The position numbers and the translations under genes were made by a program. The notes below the pieces were generated by a model. That model saw only the letters and a program-made list of their open reading frames with translations. It ran no database searches and was not told the origin of the DNA. Positions 1 through 9,318 of a DNA stretch of 64,000 nucleotides are shown here, piece by piece. The number at the start of each line of letters is the position of its first letter. Position 1 is the first letter of the stretch. Source of the DNA: Hyphomicrobium sp. CS1BSMeth3 (GTDB lineage Bacteria; Pseudomonadota; Alphaproteobacteria; Rhizobiales; Hyphomicrobiaceae); contig NZ_FPEI01000003.1 of the NCBI RefSeq assembly GCF_900117415.1, positions 492,429 to 556,428 of the forward strand. Reading direction: 5' to 3'.

Positions 1-31
1 CAACGGATGCGAGCTTGGCTGTACTGGGCAT
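1..31 (-). CDS. 5' end of an unidentified minus-strand gene (partial)
   Basis: On the minus strand an ATG at 31-29 opens a frame reading MPSTAKLASV before the window edge. A strong Shine-Dalgarno sequence (GGAGGAGG, bases 36-43 read on the minus strand) sits just upstream. The gene would be divergent from the MFS transporter to its right. Ten residues are too few to name a product. The start is inferred only from the ATG and the ribosome binding site. Confidence 0.45.
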   Translation of the reverse strand, partial: MPSTAKLASV

Positions 32-174
32 GGTGCCTCCTCCTTGTTGCCGCGCATACTCTCGCGCGGGACAAATCCCGGATGGTTCGATCACGATCGT
101 AGCAACGGAACCTGCGCGGGGGCAAAGTGCGGGCCGAAAAGCATCAAAAGCATCATGAGCGTGGGCACCCGGCA

Positions 175-1440
175 ATGTCCTCTTCCTCCGCCTCCCGTGG
201 CACGTTTTTCGGCTGGTGGGTAACGGCCGGCGCCTTCGTGCTCGCCGTGTTCGGCTGGGGCCTCGGATTCTATGGGCCGCCGGTCTTCCTCGGCGTCCTG
301 CATGAGACGCGCGGATGGCCGCTCGGACTGATCTCCGCGGCGATCACGCTGCACTATCTGGTTGGCGCGGCGCTCGCGGCTCGGCTCCCGTCGCTGCACG
401 CGAGGTTCGGTCTCGCGCGCTTCACGCAGATCGGCGTGCTCGCACTGTCGCTCGGGCTGATCGGCTGGGCGCTGGCGGCCGAGCCATGGCAGCTCTTCAT
501 TGCGGCCGCTGTCAGCGGCGCCGGCTGGAGCGCCTCCAGCGCAGCCGCCATCAACGCCATCATCGCCCCGTGGTTCGTGCGCGCGCGACCGGCAGCCCTC
601 GGCATGGCCTACAACGGCGGCAGTGTTGGCGGCATCCTCTTCTCACCGCTGTGGGTGGCGGCGATCAGCTTTCTCGGCTTCCCTCTTGCTGCAGCCGCCA
701 TCGGGCTGACGGCAGTGGTGACCGTAGGCGTGATCTCGGCAACGCTGTTTGCGCGCACGCCGGACCAAATGGGCCTCGCACCCGACGGTGACGCAGTGGG
801 CAAAGCCCCGGTCAACGTCACCTCTCAGCACGCCCGCCCGCTGCCGGGTGCGCTGCTCTGGCGGGACCGAACGTTCCTGACGCTGACCGCAGGCATGGCG
901 CTCGGACTGTTCGCGCAGCTCGGCCTGATCACGCACCTCTTCTCGCTGCTGCTGCCGGCTTTCGGCGCCCAGCGCGCCGGCTTTGCCATGGCATTCGTGA
1001 CCGTGATGGCGGTGGCCGGACGCACGCTGCTCGGCTGGCTCATGCCCATCGGTGCCGATCGTCGCGTGATCTCCTGTCTCGGCTATGGGATGCAGCTCGC
1101 TGGATCGCTCGCCTTTCTCGCGGCGGGCGGCACGAATGTCGCGCTGCTGCTGACCGGGATCGCCCTGTTCGGCATCGGCTTCGGCAATGCGACGTCGCTG
1201 CCGCCGCTGATCGCCCAGGTCGAGTTCGTAAAGGAGGAAGTCCTTCGCGTGGTGGCGCTCATGGTTGCCATCGGACAGGCGACCTACGCGTTCGCGCCGG
1301 CAGCGTTCGGCCTCATCCGCGAGCTGACGCCACCGATCGAGGGAGCGAACGCGGGGGCGGCGCCATGGGTGTTCATCGCGGCCGCAGTATTCCAGGGCCT
1401 CGCGATCCTCGCCATGCTCGCGGGACGCAAGCCTAGATAA
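175..1440 (+). CDS. MFS transporter
   Basis: A 421-residue polytopic membrane protein of the major facilitator superfamily. It has about 12 hydrophobic segments rich in Gly and Ala, an early [11 protein letters not shown] segment, and a long polar loop near residue 210-230 that splits the two six-helix halves. It most likely exchanges a small organic solute across the inner membrane; the substrate cannot be read from the sequence. The ATG at 175 is preferred because the protein then begins [15 protein letters not shown]; a GTG at 127 would add 16 charged residues not typical of the family. The 3' end overlaps the convergent radC gene by 8 bp. Confidence 0.85.
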   Translation: MSSSSASRGTFFGWWVTAGAFVLAVFGWGLGFYGPPVFLGVLHETRGWPLGLISAAITLHYLVGAALAARLPSLHARFGLARFTQIGVLALSLGLIGWALAAEPWQLFIAAAVSGAGWSASSAAAINAIIAPWFVRARPAALGMAYNGGSVGGILFSPLWVAAISFLGFPLAAAAIGLTAVVTVGVISATLFARTPDQMGLAPDGDAVGKAPVNVTSQHARPLPGALLWRDRTFLTLTAGMALGLFAQLGLITHLFSLLLPAFGAQRAGFAMAFVTVMAVAGRTLLGWLMPIGADRRVISCLGYGMQLAGSLAFLAAGGTNVALLLTGIALFGIGFGNATSLPPLIAQVEFVKEEVLRVVALMVAIGQATYAFAPAAFGLIRELTPPIEGANAGAAPWVFIAAAVFQGLAILAMLAGRKPR

Positions 1441-2203
1441 TCCGCTTGCCCTTCATGCTGAAGTAGCCGCTGCGCCCGACGATGATGTGGTCGTGCACCT
1501 GCACGCCGAGCGGACGCGCCGCATCGACAATCTGCCGCGTCATGTCGATGTCCGCCGCGGAAGGCGTCGGATCGCCCGAGGGGTGATTGTGCACAAGAAT
1601 GAGCGCAGAGGCCGAAAGCTCGAGCGCCCGCTTGACGACCTCGCGGATGTAGACGGGCGTGTGATCGACCGTGCCGGTCTGCTGGACCTCGTCGGCGACC
1701 AACTGGTTGCGCTTGTCGAGAAAGAGGATGCGGAACAGCTCTTTCTCGTCAAAGCCCTGAGCGGCCCTGAGGTAGTCGAGCACGGCCTGCCACGAGCCGA
1801 GGACCGTTCGGCCGGTGATCTGGCTTTGCATGAGCCGCAGTGCCGCAGCACGGACGAGCTTCAGCTCGTCGACCACGCGCTCGCCGACGCCGGCTACCTC
1901 ACGCAAGCGCGCCTCGGACGCGTTGATCACCTCGGGAAATGATCCGAACCGGGCGAGCAGCGCCTTGGCGAGCGGCTTGGTATCCCCCTGCGGCAACGCG
2001 CGAAAGAGGATCATCTCGATCAGCTCATAGTCCGGCAGCGCATCGGCCCCGCCCTTACGGAAGCGGTCGCGCAAGCGCTTGCGATGGCCGACATGATGCG
2101 GTGTCGCTGTAACTGCGGCCTCCCAGAGCACGCCCTGGGATTGCCCCTCATTGCCTTCCTCAGCCGAAACAGCAGGTGGGGTTGTCTTGCTGCGGCGTGC
2201 CAT
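1433..2203 (-). CDS. radC: RadC family protein (JAB/MPN domain)
   Basis: A 256-residue protein. An N-terminal helix-hairpin-helix-like region ([20 protein letters not shown]) is followed by a C-terminal JAB/MPN metal-binding domain, whose signature [14 protein letters not shown] supplies the His-x-His and Asp zinc ligands. RadC proteins were once assigned to DNA repair, but their biochemical role is unsettled. The first about 40 residues are polar and variable, as is common in the family. It lies 32 bp downstream of map on the same strand, so the two are probably cotranscribed. Its stop codon overlaps the end of the convergent MFS gene. Confidence 0.93.
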   Translation of the reverse strand: MARRSKTTPPAVSAEEGNEGQSQGVLWEAAVTATPHHVGHRKRLRDRFRKGGADALPDYELIEMILFRALPQGDTKPLAKALLARFGSFPEVINASEARLREVAGVGERVVDELKLVRAAALRLMQSQITGRTVLGSWQAVLDYLRAAQGFDEKELFRILFLDKRNQLVADEVQQTGTVDHTPVYIREVVKRALELSASALILVHNHPSGDPTPSAADIDMTRQIVDAARPLGVQVHDHIIVGRSGYFSMKGKRII

Positions 2204-2235
2204 CGGTGAGCCCCCTCTCGCCGATCGCGCCCGCG

Positions 2236-3063
2236 TCAGTCGACCTTGTAGGGCGGACAGTGGAGGCCCGCAGGCGAGTAGGTGAAGACCTCGCAGCCTT
2301 CCTCGGTAACGCCGACCGTGTGCTCGAACTGGGCCGAGAGCTCGCGGTCGCGCGTGACGGCCGTCCAGCCGTCGGGGAGGATCTTCACCGTGGACTTGCC
2401 GAGGTTGATCATCGGCTCGATGGTGAAGAGCATTCCAGGCTTCAGCACGGGCCCCTCGCCCTTGGTGCCGTAGTGGAGGATGTTGGGCCGGTCGTGGAAG
2501 AGGCGGCCGAGGCCATGGCCGCAGAAATCGCGCACGACGCTGCAGCGCTCGCCTTCCGCATAAGCCTGAATGGCCGCACCGATGTGGCCGGTCGTATGGC
2601 CGGGCTTTACCGCGGCGACGCCTCGCATGAGCGCCTCGTAGGTCACCTCGATCAGCCGCTCGGCCTTGCGCGAGATCTCGCCGACGCCGTACATGCGGCT
2701 CGTGTCGCCGTGCCAGCCATCGACGATCAGCGTCACGTCGATATTGAGGATGTCGCCTTCGCGCAGCGGCTTCGGCCCCGGAATGCCGTGGCAGACGACA
2801 TGATTGACCGACGTACAGATGGATTTGGTGAAACCCCGGTAATTGAGCGGCGCCGGGATCGCCCTGTGATCCATCGCGAACTCGAAGGCGAGATCGTCGA
2901 GACGCTCCGTCGTCACGCCCGGCTTCACGAAGGCCGTGAGCATGTCGAGGGCTGCGGCCGCGAGCTGCCCCGCCTGGCGCATGCCGGCGAACGCCTCGGG
3001 CCCGTGGAGGGGGATCTGGCCGTCGCGCCGCGACTGAGCGCGCGCGTATTCGAGATTGGACAT
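2236..3063 (-). CDS. map: Methionine aminopeptidase, type I
   Basis: A 275-residue cytosolic metalloprotease that removes the initiator methionine from nascent proteins. Pita-bread-fold metal ligands are visible: the Asp of [20 protein letters not shown], the His of CGHGLG, the Glu of FTIEPMI, and a C-terminal Glu in [11 protein letters not shown]. Length and motifs fit the type Ia family. The chosen ATG at 3063 gives [10 protein letters not shown]; an upstream ATG at 3135 would add a basic stretch with no family counterpart. It heads a probable map-radC transcription unit and is divergent from pgk. Confidence 0.95.
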   Translation of the reverse strand: MSNLEYARAQSRRDGQIPLHGPEAFAGMRQAGQLAAAALDMLTAFVKPGVTTERLDDLAFEFAMDHRAIPAPLNYRGFTKSICTSVNHVVCHGIPGPKPLREGDILNIDVTLIVDGWHGDTSRMYGVGEISRKAERLIEVTYEALMRGVAAVKPGHTTGHIGAAIQAYAEGERCSVVRDFCGHGLGRLFHDRPNILHYGTKGEGPVLKPGMLFTIEPMINLGKSTVKILPDGWTAVTRDRELSAQFEHTVGVTEEGCEVFTYSPAGLHCPPYKVD

Positions 3064-3248
3064 TCTGAGACCTGTAACTGGCTTTCGCGGCGGAAACGAG
3101 CCCGTTGGCCGGGCAAGAACTGAAACCCGCACCATTTGCCACTCAATGTAATCGATCGTGGCCGTCGTGCAATCCGCGTGCTGAGGCTATCAGCCGTGCG
3201 TAGCGGTTGCGTAAACGCGGCCCGGCATGGCATGCGGTCGCCAAACCC

Positions 3249-3272
3249 ACTCCCCGCCGAGCGGGAGGGGAG
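3249..3272. repeat. Single hairpin resembling half of the CTCCCC repeat family
   Basis: In the pgk leader, a CTCCCCGC arm, a short CGA loop and a GCGGGAGGGG arm form an imperfect hairpin. It looks like one half of the paired hairpins seen at 13964-14077 and 59631-59744. It could be a decayed repeat or a leader-RNA structure. Confidence 0.4.
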
Positions 3273-3303
3273 GAAAATCAGGACGAGCGCGGACAGAGTA
3301 ACC

Positions 3304-4503
3304 ATGCAACTCGACAAACTGAAAACGACGGCGGGGCTCGATGTGGCCGGCAAGCGGGTGCTCGTCAGGGCGGACCTCAACGTGCCGGTTGCCGACGGGC
3401 GTGTCACGGACGCGACCCGGCTGACGCGACTCGTGCCTGGGCTTGCGGACCTCGCCGACCGCGGGGCCAAGGTGATCGTCCTCTCGCATTTCGGGCGCCC
3501 CAAGGGCGCGCGGGTGCCCGAGATGTCCTTGAAGCCGGTGGCCGAAGCTCTTGGCGCCGCTCTGGGCCGACCTGTGGCCTTCGCCGAGGACTGCGTCGGC
3601 GAGGTGGCCGCGAAGGCGGTCGCCGGCCTCGCCAATGGCGGCATCCTGGTGCTCGAGAACCTGCGCTTCCACAAGGGCGAGGAAAAGAACGACCCCGAGC
3701 TCGCAGCGGAGCTGGCAAAGCTCGGTGACATCTTCGTCGGCGATGCCTTCTCCTGCGCCCACCGCGCCCATGCCTCGACCGACGCCATCACGCGCCTGCT
3801 GCCCTCCTACGCCGGCCCGCTCCTCATGGAGGAGATCAACGCATTGAGGACGGCGCTCGAGCATCCCAAGCGTCCGACAGCAGCGGTGGTCGGCGGCGCC
3901 AAAGTCTCGACCAAGATCCCCGTTCTCACCAACCTCATGGCCAAGGTCGACCACCTGATCATCGGCGGCGGCATGGCCAATACCTTCCTGCTGGCGCAGG
4001 GACACGCCATCGGAAAGTCGCTCGCCGAGCCGGATCTGATCGGAACGGCGCGCGAGATCATGGACGCTGCGGCCGCCAAGGGCTGCACGATCGTGCTGCC
4101 GGTCGATGGCGTGGTCGCGGCCGAATTCAAGGCTGGCGCGGCGAGCCGCGTCGTCGATGTAACGGCGATCCCGGCGGATCAAATGGTCCTCGATGTCGGG
4201 CCGAAGTCCATCGCGCGTCTTTCCAAAGTTATCGACGGATGTCGCACGCTGCTCTGGAACGGTCCGCTCGGGGCGTTCGAGATTGCCCCGTTCGGCGAGG
4301 GCACTTTCGCGCTCGCGCGGCAGGCGGCCGCCATGACCAAGGCCGGCAAGCTCGTATCCGTAGCGGGCGGTGGCGATACGGTCGCGGCCCTCAATGCGGC
4401 CGGCGTCACCGACGATTTCACCTACGTCTCGACAGCCGGCGGCGCTTTCCTCGAATGGCTTGAGGGCCGCGAGCTGCCAGGTGTGGCGGCCCTCGCCCGA
4501 TGA
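3304..4503 (+). CDS. pgk: Phosphoglycerate kinase
   Basis: A 399-residue glycolytic enzyme that transfers phosphate from 1,3-bisphosphoglycerate to ADP in the cytosol. The N-terminal substrate-binding signature [12 protein letters not shown], the basic-patch segment LSHFGRPKG, and the C-terminal nucleotide-binding NGPLGAFE and [12 protein letters not shown] segments are all present. Length is normal. The ATG at 3304 matches the usual family start; an in-frame upstream extension is not supported. The stop codon overlaps the gph start (ATGA), so the next gene is translationally coupled. Confidence 0.96.
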   Translation: MQLDKLKTTAGLDVAGKRVLVRADLNVPVADGRVTDATRLTRLVPGLADLADRGAKVIVLSHFGRPKGARVPEMSLKPVAEALGAALGRPVAFAEDCVGEVAAKAVAGLANGGILVLENLRFHKGEEKNDPELAAELAKLGDIFVGDAFSCAHRAHASTDAITRLLPSYAGPLLMEEINALRTALEHPKRPTAAVVGGAKVSTKIPVLTNLMAKVDHLIIGGGMANTFLLAQGHAIGKSLAEPDLIGTAREIMDAAAAKGCTIVLPVDGVVAAEFKAGAASRVVDVTAIPADQMVLDVGPKSIARLSKVIDGCRTLLWNGPLGAFEIAPFGEGTFALARQAAAMTKAGKLVSVAGGGDTVAALNAAGVTDDFTYVSTAGGAFLEWLEGRELPGVAALAR

Positions 4504-5195
4504 GCGCCGCTATAAGGAAGTTCGCGCCGAAGGCGATCGTCTTCGATCTCGATGGCACGCTGGTCGACAGCGCGCCCGAAATCAGGAGCGCGCTCAACGC
4601 GGCCGTGGACGGGATCGGCCTCGCGCCGTTCCCGCTGAGCGAGGTTCAGGGTTTTGTGGGCGGCGGGGCAGCCGTTGCGCTCAAGCGTGCTCTGGCGAGC
4701 CGCAATAGGGAGATCGACGACACAACGTTCAAGGCGACGCTCGCCGCGTTCTACGAGGTCTATGCCGAGGTCTCGAAGAAGGGGAACGGCCTCTATCCCG
4801 GCGTCATGGAGACGCTGACCGCCCTGACAGACCACGCTCTCCCCCTCGGCCTATGCACGAACAAGGCCGCGCCGATCACCGATATCGCCCTCGAAGCCCT
4901 CGGTATCAGGCGCTTCTTCTCGGCGGTCATCGGCGCCCGCGACGACCTCCCCCGCAAGCCGGCCCCCGACATGCTTCTCGCCGTGCTGGCGGGCCTTGAT
5001 GCACGCCCTGAAGAGGCTCTGCTGATCGGCGACAGTCGCTCCGACGTCGGATCTGCGCGCGCGGCGGGCTGCCCGGTCATCGCGGTGAGCTACGGCTACC
5101 CCCACGGCCCCGTTGGCGAGCTTGGCGCCGATCTCGTGATCGACCGAATGCCTGACCTGCTGCTGCACCTCGAACTTACAGTAAAATCACCATGA
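4500..5195 (+). CDS. gph: HAD-family phosphoglycolate phosphatase
   Basis: A 231-residue HAD hydrolase with motif [11 protein letters not shown] (nucleophile Asp near residue 17), motif II LCTNK, and motifs III/IV RKPAPDM and LIGDSRSD. These match phosphoglycolate phosphatase, which dephosphorylates 2-phosphoglycolate. Specificity within the HAD superfamily is uncertain from motifs alone. The ATG overlaps the pgk stop (ATGA), indicating coupled expression with glycolysis. Confidence 0.85.
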   Translation: MSAAIRKFAPKAIVFDLDGTLVDSAPEIRSALNAAVDGIGLAPFPLSEVQGFVGGGAAVALKRALASRNREIDDTTFKATLAAFYEVYAEVSKKGNGLYPGVMETLTALTDHALPLGLCTNKAAPITDIALEALGIRRFFSAVIGARDDLPRKPAPDMLLAVLAGLDARPEEALLIGDSRSDVGSARAAGCPVIAVSYGYPHGPVGELGADLVIDRMPDLLLHLELTVKSP

Positions 5196-5212
5196 TCTGA
5201 GGGGCAGGCCGC

Positions 5213-5308
5213 CTAGTGTGATGATCGAGAAATTCGCCGGATCTCGCGGCGGGGTAGCGACGGGACGCCAGCATCGAGGTCAGGCGAACTTCGGAATCGG
5301 GACACTAG
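5213..5308. repeat. MITE-like palindromic intergenic element, copy 1
   Basis: A 96 bp element bounded by CTAGTGTG on the left and CACTAG on the right. The left end continues to GAGAAATTCGCC and the right end, read in reverse, continues to GAAGTTCGCC, giving imperfect terminal inverted repeats of about 26 bp. A second, longer copy lies at 15126-15292 and shares both ends and the CAGCATCGAGGT core. It contains no open frame and lies between gph and dctQ. Confidence 0.75.
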
Positions 5309-5412
5309 CCTGCGGCCGATTGTGCCCAATATTTGCGGTTTTCCGCGCAATAATATGCTGCTAGACAGCGCTAAAGCGATCCAGACAAGAAACACTTGGG
5401 AGGGAAGCCCTG

Positions 5413-5961
5413 ATGGGAGCGCTGGCCGGCTTCGTGCGGTTTGCCGAAGCCGTAAATGACTATGTTGGCCGCACCGTCGCCTGGCTCACGCTCGCGACGG
5501 TCATTATCTGCGCTACCGTCGTCTTCATTCGCTATGCGCTCCAGACCGGCTATGTCTGGATGCAGGAGCTTTACGTGTGGACGCACGCCGCAGCCTTCAT
5601 GCTCGGCGCCGGCTACACGCTGATGGCCAACAAGCACGTCCGTGTCGACATCCTCTACGCTCGGGCCAGCCCAAGGAAACAGGCTTGGCTCGATCTCTTT
5701 TCGACGCTGGTGTTTCTCTTTCCCTGGGTCATCCTGCTGACCTACTTCGCCTGGCCCTACGTGACGCACTCCTGGGCGCTCTACGAGACCTCCTCCCAGG
5801 TTGGCGGCATGCCCGGCCTCTACGTCATGAAGACGATCATCCTGGCCTTTTCCGGTCTCATGTTCCTGCAAGGGCTCGCCATCTGCGGTCGATGCATTCT
5901 CGTCCTCAACGGGCAGGGTCACCTGGCGCCGCCGCGCGCCGTCTCCGGCCTCGGCGAGTAA
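5413..5961 (+). CDS. dctQ: TRAP transporter small permease (DctQ family)
   Basis: A 182-residue protein with four predicted membrane helices. It carries DctQ features: a first helix near residues 20-40, the segment RYALQTGYVWMQELYVWTHAA, and the ANKHVRVDI segment before the third helix. TRAP transporters use an ion gradient and a periplasmic binding protein to import organic acids and related solutes; DctQ partners the large permease. It is followed after 38 bp by dctM. The ATG at 5413 has GGGAGGGA upstream. Confidence 0.92.
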   Translation: MGALAGFVRFAEAVNDYVGRTVAWLTLATVIICATVVFIRYALQTGYVWMQELYVWTHAAAFMLGAGYTLMANKHVRVDILYARASPRKQAWLDLFSTLVFLFPWVILLTYFAWPYVTHSWALYETSSQVGGMPGLYVMKTIILAFSGLMFLQGLAICGRCILVLNGQGHLAPPRAVSGLGE

Positions 5962-5999
5962 CCCCTCTTGCGTTCACGATATCGGATTGAAGCCTGCCC

Positions 6000-7610
6000 A
6001 TGCTGAGCCACCTGAATATCGGCGACGTTCTCTCCATTCTCCTCTTCCTCTCGGTGCTCGGGACGCTGTTGATCGGCTATCCCATCGCAATCACGCTGGC
6101 CGGCATCTCGCTGATCTTCGCCTTCATCGGCCACCAGTTCGGCACCTTCGACTACTCGTTCCTCGCCGGCCTGCCATCGCGCTACCTGGGCAGCATGTTG
6201 AACGAGGTGCTCGTCGCCGTGCCCTTGTTCATATTCATGGGGCTGGTGCTCGAACGATCGGGCATCGCCGAAGCCCTTTTGACCACCATGGGCCAGCTCT
6301 TCGGCAAGCTGCGTGGCGGCCTCGCGTTCTCGGTGATCCTGGTGGGCGCCATGCTCGCCGCCTCGACGGGCGTCGTCGGCGCAACCGTCGTGACCATGGG
6401 CCTCATCAGCCTCCCGGCCATGATGCGCGCGGGCTACGACAAGCGGCTTATCGCGGGAACCATCTGCGCCTCGTCCACCATGGCGCAGCTCATTCCGCCG
6501 TCGACCGTGCTCATCTTCATCGGCGACATCCTCGCCGGCGTGAACCAGGCCGCGCAGCTCAAAAAGGGCAACTTCACGCCTGACCCGATCTCCGTCGGCG
6601 ATCTTTTCGCGGGCGCGCTGGTGCCGGGGTTCATCATGGTGGCGATCTACCTCGTGTGGATCACGTACAAGGCGATCTTCCAGCCCGAGACCGTGCCGGC
6701 CTTGCAGATGACCGACGAGCAGAGGAGGGGACTTCCTCGGCGGGTCTTCTCGGCGCTGGTGCCACCGCTCCTGCTGATCGTCGCCGTGCTCGGAAGCATC
6801 CTGCTCGGCTTCGCGACACCGACGGAATCGGCATCCGTGGGCGCAATCGGCGCGATCATCCTCGCGGGCCTGAACCGCAAGCTGTCGTTCGAGATGATCT
6901 ACTACGCAGCGCGCAACACGATGGTGACGACCTCGATCATCTTCACGATCGTGCTCGCGGCATCCATGTTCTCGCTCGTGTTCCGCGGCCTCGGCGGCGA
7001 GCACATGGTCGAGGAGGCCCTGAAGAACGTGCCCGGCGGGCCGTTCGGCGCCATGCTCGCCGTCATGGCGGTCATGTTCGTCCTCGGCTTCTTCCTCGAC
7101 ACCTTCGAGATCATCCTGATCATGCTGCCGATCTGCGGGCCGCCGCTGATCATCCTCGGCCTCGATCCGGTCTGGCTCGGCGTCATGATCGCGATCAACT
7201 TGCAGACGAGCTTCCTGACGCCGCCCTTCGGTTTCACGCTGTTCTATCTGCGCTCGATTGCGCCGCCGAGCATGTCGACGGCGACGATCTGGCTCGGCGC
7301 CATCCCCTACGTCACGATGCAGCTCTTCGTGCTCGGTATCGTCTGGGCCTTCCCGCCGACGGCTACCTGGCTGCCAAAGGCGCTGTTCCAGGCCTCCAAG
7401 CCCGCCGTGACGGCGCCCGCCGGAGGCCAGCAGGGCAGCACGAAAGGCCCAATTCAAGGCGGCAAGACGAAGTTCAACGAGGATGGGATTCCCATCGAAG
7501 ACGACGACCCCATGGGCTTCACCAAGCGGCAGGGTACCAAGCCCAAGTTCGACAAGGATGGCATCCCCATCGATGACGACGATCCCATGGGCTTCACGAA
7601 GCGCAAGTAG
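6000..7610 (+). CDS. dctM: TRAP transporter large permease (DctM family) with duplicated acidic tail
   Basis: A 536-residue inner-membrane permease with 12 or more hydrophobic segments and typical DctM stretches such as VPLFIFMGLVLERSG, CASSTMAQLIPPS and NLQTSFLTPPFGF. The final 48 residues (489-536) are unusual: two near-identical copies, period about 25 residues, of a unit with core DGIPI(E/D)DDDPMGFTKR. The copies contain DxDG-type acidic loops like those of EF-hand calcium sites. Typical DctM proteins end shortly after the last helix. The tail probably lies outside the membrane. It is the main permease of the operon and is followed by a small membrane protein 24 bp later. Confidence 0.93.
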   Translation: MLSHLNIGDVLSILLFLSVLGTLLIGYPIAITLAGISLIFAFIGHQFGTFDYSFLAGLPSRYLGSMLNEVLVAVPLFIFMGLVLERSGIAEALLTTMGQLFGKLRGGLAFSVILVGAMLAASTGVVGATVVTMGLISLPAMMRAGYDKRLIAGTICASSTMAQLIPPSTVLIFIGDILAGVNQAAQLKKGNFTPDPISVGDLFAGALVPGFIMVAIYLVWITYKAIFQPETVPALQMTDEQRRGLPRRVFSALVPPLLLIVAVLGSILLGFATPTESASVGAIGAIILAGLNRKLSFEMIYYAARNTMVTTSIIFTIVLAASMFSLVFRGLGGEHMVEEALKNVPGGPFGAMLAVMAVMFVLGFFLDTFEIILIMLPICGPPLIILGLDPVWLGVMIAINLQTSFLTPPFGFTLFYLRSIAPPSMSTATIWLGAIPYVTMQLFVLGIVWAFPPTATWLPKALFQASKPAVTAPAGGQQGSTKGPIQGGKTKFNEDGIPIEDDDPMGFTKRQGTKPKFDKDGIPIDDDDPMGFTKRK

Positions 7611-7634
7611 GTTTCATCAGGCAGATACGCGGAC

Positions 7635-7844
7635 ATGTCCAATATTCTCGAACTGGAACTCGGCGGCGCCTTCCTCGTGGTCTGGGTGCTGAGTCTGATC
7701 GCCATGTATCTCCTTATCGACCGCAAGACGCGCCCCGGCAGGATCCGCAGCGTCGCCGTCATCGAAGGCATGATGCTCGTCAGCATTCTGTCGCTGCTGA
7801 TCGGCCTCACGTTCACCATCTGGGGATCAGGCGTCACGGATTGA
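7635..7844 (+). CDS. Small membrane protein in the TRAP operon
   Basis: A 69-residue protein with two predicted transmembrane helices (about residues 10-27 and 44-63) joined by a short basic loop, IDRKTRPGR. It begins 24 bp after dctM on the same strand and ends just before a bidirectional terminator, so it belongs to the dctQM transcript. I do not recognise the family. Position suggests an accessory subunit or assembly factor of the transporter, but nothing in the sequence proves that. Confidence 0.7.
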   Translation: MSNILELELGGAFLVVWVLSLIAMYLLIDRKTRPGRIRSVAVIEGMMLVSILSLLIGLTFTIWGSGVTD

Positions 7845-7873
7845 GGGCGCCGCAGGACGCCCCCTGAAAACGA

Positions 7874-7906
7874 AAGCGGCCCGGCGGTCGAAACCGCGGG
7901 CCGCTT
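7874..7906. terminator. Bidirectional hairpin terminator between dctM operon and dctP
   Basis: Arms AAGCGGCCCG and CGGGCCGCTT with extra pairing inside form a strong stem. It lies between convergent transcription units, with GTCTTTTGG on the right and a purine-rich GAAAACGAA (T-rich on the other strand) on the left, so it can stop transcription from both sides. Confidence 0.8.
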
Positions 7907-7937
7907 GTCTTTTGGCTAAGCCGAATCCGGCTCTTGC

Positions 7938-9059
7938 TCAGCTCGGGAACTTGTAGTCGAGCAGGCGGGCGTTCATGAAGCCCTGCTCGGCAATGCGGTT
8001 CCAGCTCGCCTGCTCGCGGCGGGCCTTGAGGAAGGACTCGATCACTTCCTTCGTCACCGCGTCGCCGCCATCACGCAGCTCCTGGATGACCTCACCGCAC
8101 TTCTCGCCATAGGCCTGCAGGAAGTCGTTCGGGAAGCGCTTGAGCTGGACGTTGTGCGTCTGCACGAGTGTCTGCAGCGACGCGCCGTTGCGGGCGTTGA
8201 ACTCGGCCGTGAACTTGAGGTTCTCCTGGTAGATGCAGGCCTCGAGGATGGCGCGAACGTCCTTCGGGAGCGACGTCAGCTTCTTCTTGTCGATCGTCAC
8301 TTCGATCTGCGTGCCGGGCTCGTGCATGCCGGGCCAGTAGTAGTACTTCGCGACCTTGTAGAAGCCGAACGTCAGGTCGTTCCACGGGCCGACCCACTCG
8401 GTGGCGTCAATGGCACCCGACTGGAGCGCGGCGAAGATTTCACCGCCCGGCAGATTGACGACCGTCATGCCGAGCTTCTTCAGCGCTTCACCGCCGAGAC
8501 CCGGGATACGCATCTTCATGCCGTTGACGCTGCCGGGGCCGGTGATCTCCTTGTTGAACCAGCCGCCCATCTGCACGCCTGTCGAGCCGGCGTGAAAACC
8601 CTTGAGGCCGAACGGGTCGAGCACCTTGTCCCAGAGCTCCTGGCCGCCGCCGTACTGCATCCACGCTTCCTGCTCGCCGGTCGTCAGACCGAACGGCACG
8701 GTGGAGTAGAACATGAGCGCCTTGCTCTTGTTCGGCCAGTAGTAGGGTGTGGCGTGCATCAAGTCCGCGGCGCCGCGCGTGACAGCGTCGAAGCTCTCGA
8801 AGGGCGGCACGAGCTCGCCCGCAGCAAACACGTTGATCTTGAGCCGGCCCTCTGTCGCGGCTTCGACCGAGTTCGCAAAGCGCACGGCGCCCGTGCCCTG
8901 GCCGGGGAAGTTCTTCGGCCACGTGGTGACCATCTTCCATTCGATACGAGACTGGGCGATGGCTGGCGCCGCAAGCGTGGACGTCCCCGCGGCAGCGCCA
9001 GCGACGGCAGCCCCTTTGAGGAACTGGCGCCTTTTCATCGTCTTTGGTGCGTCAGACAT
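7938..9059 (-). CDS. dctP: TRAP transporter substrate-binding protein (DctP family)
   Basis: A 373-residue periplasmic solute-binding protein. The N-terminus has a twin-arginine signal (MKRRQFLKGAAVAGAA) ending near APAIAQS. The mature part has DctP features: WKMVTTWPKNFPGQGTGAVRF, the DATEWVGPWNDL pocket region with the conserved Trp-Val-Gly-Pro, and GMHEPGTQIE. It resembles binding proteins for 2-oxo acids and similar carboxylates, but the ligand is not determined. It is convergent to dctQM. A GGGAGA ribosome binding site precedes the ATG at 9059. Confidence 0.92.
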   Translation of the reverse strand: MSDAPKTMKRRQFLKGAAVAGAAAGTSTLAAPAIAQSRIEWKMVTTWPKNFPGQGTGAVRFANSVEAATEGRLKINVFAAGELVPPFESFDAVTRGAADLMHATPYYWPNKSKALMFYSTVPFGLTTGEQEAWMQYGGGQELWDKVLDPFGLKGFHAGSTGVQMGGWFNKEITGPGSVNGMKMRIPGLGGEALKKLGMTVVNLPGGEIFAALQSGAIDATEWVGPWNDLTFGFYKVAKYYYWPGMHEPGTQIEVTIDKKKLTSLPKDVRAILEACIYQENLKFTAEFNARNGASLQTLVQTHNVQLKRFPNDFLQAYGEKCGEVIQELRDGGDAVTKEVIESFLKARREQASWNRIAEQGFMNARLLDYKFPS

Positions 9060-9318
9060 TTATGTGTTTCTCCCTGGACTTATGCGGACGTATGCGGATC
9101 AAATCCGTGCCACCCACGCAATATGGGCAGCGTCCATGGCAAGTATTGGGGAGTCAGGTGGCTTTTTGCAATCTGGACTTAGGTGGCGCCCAAAAGTTCG
9201 GCAACTTCCTGAGGATTGCGATGCCGACGCAGAGACCTGCGGCGCGAACTCCTTGACTTCGCCCTTTATCGGTTTCCCCATTCAGGGTTCGGAATGCCTT
9301 CAATCGGGGAAGATCACG
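9060..9318. other. Divergent promoter region dctP / dimethylformamidase-like gene
   Basis: 259 bp without a supported gene, between two divergent starts. It contains a 9 bp direct repeat CTGGACTTA at 9074-9082 and 9173-9181, and a local duplication TATGCGGA at 9081-9088 and 9091-9098. These could be regulator sites for both genes. No clear promoter consensus is asserted. Confidence 0.35.

Noticed and set aside
5919..7457. A 512-codon minus-strand open frame opposite dctM
   Set aside because: It is a His/Glu/Arg-rich antisense frame with no domain, produced by GC-rich codons of dctM.
8749..9318. A longer N-terminus for the dimethylformamidase-like protein
   Set aside because: The open frame runs upstream through dctP on the opposite strand. 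The first 190 residues do not resemble the family, and a good ribosome binding site supports the start at 9319.
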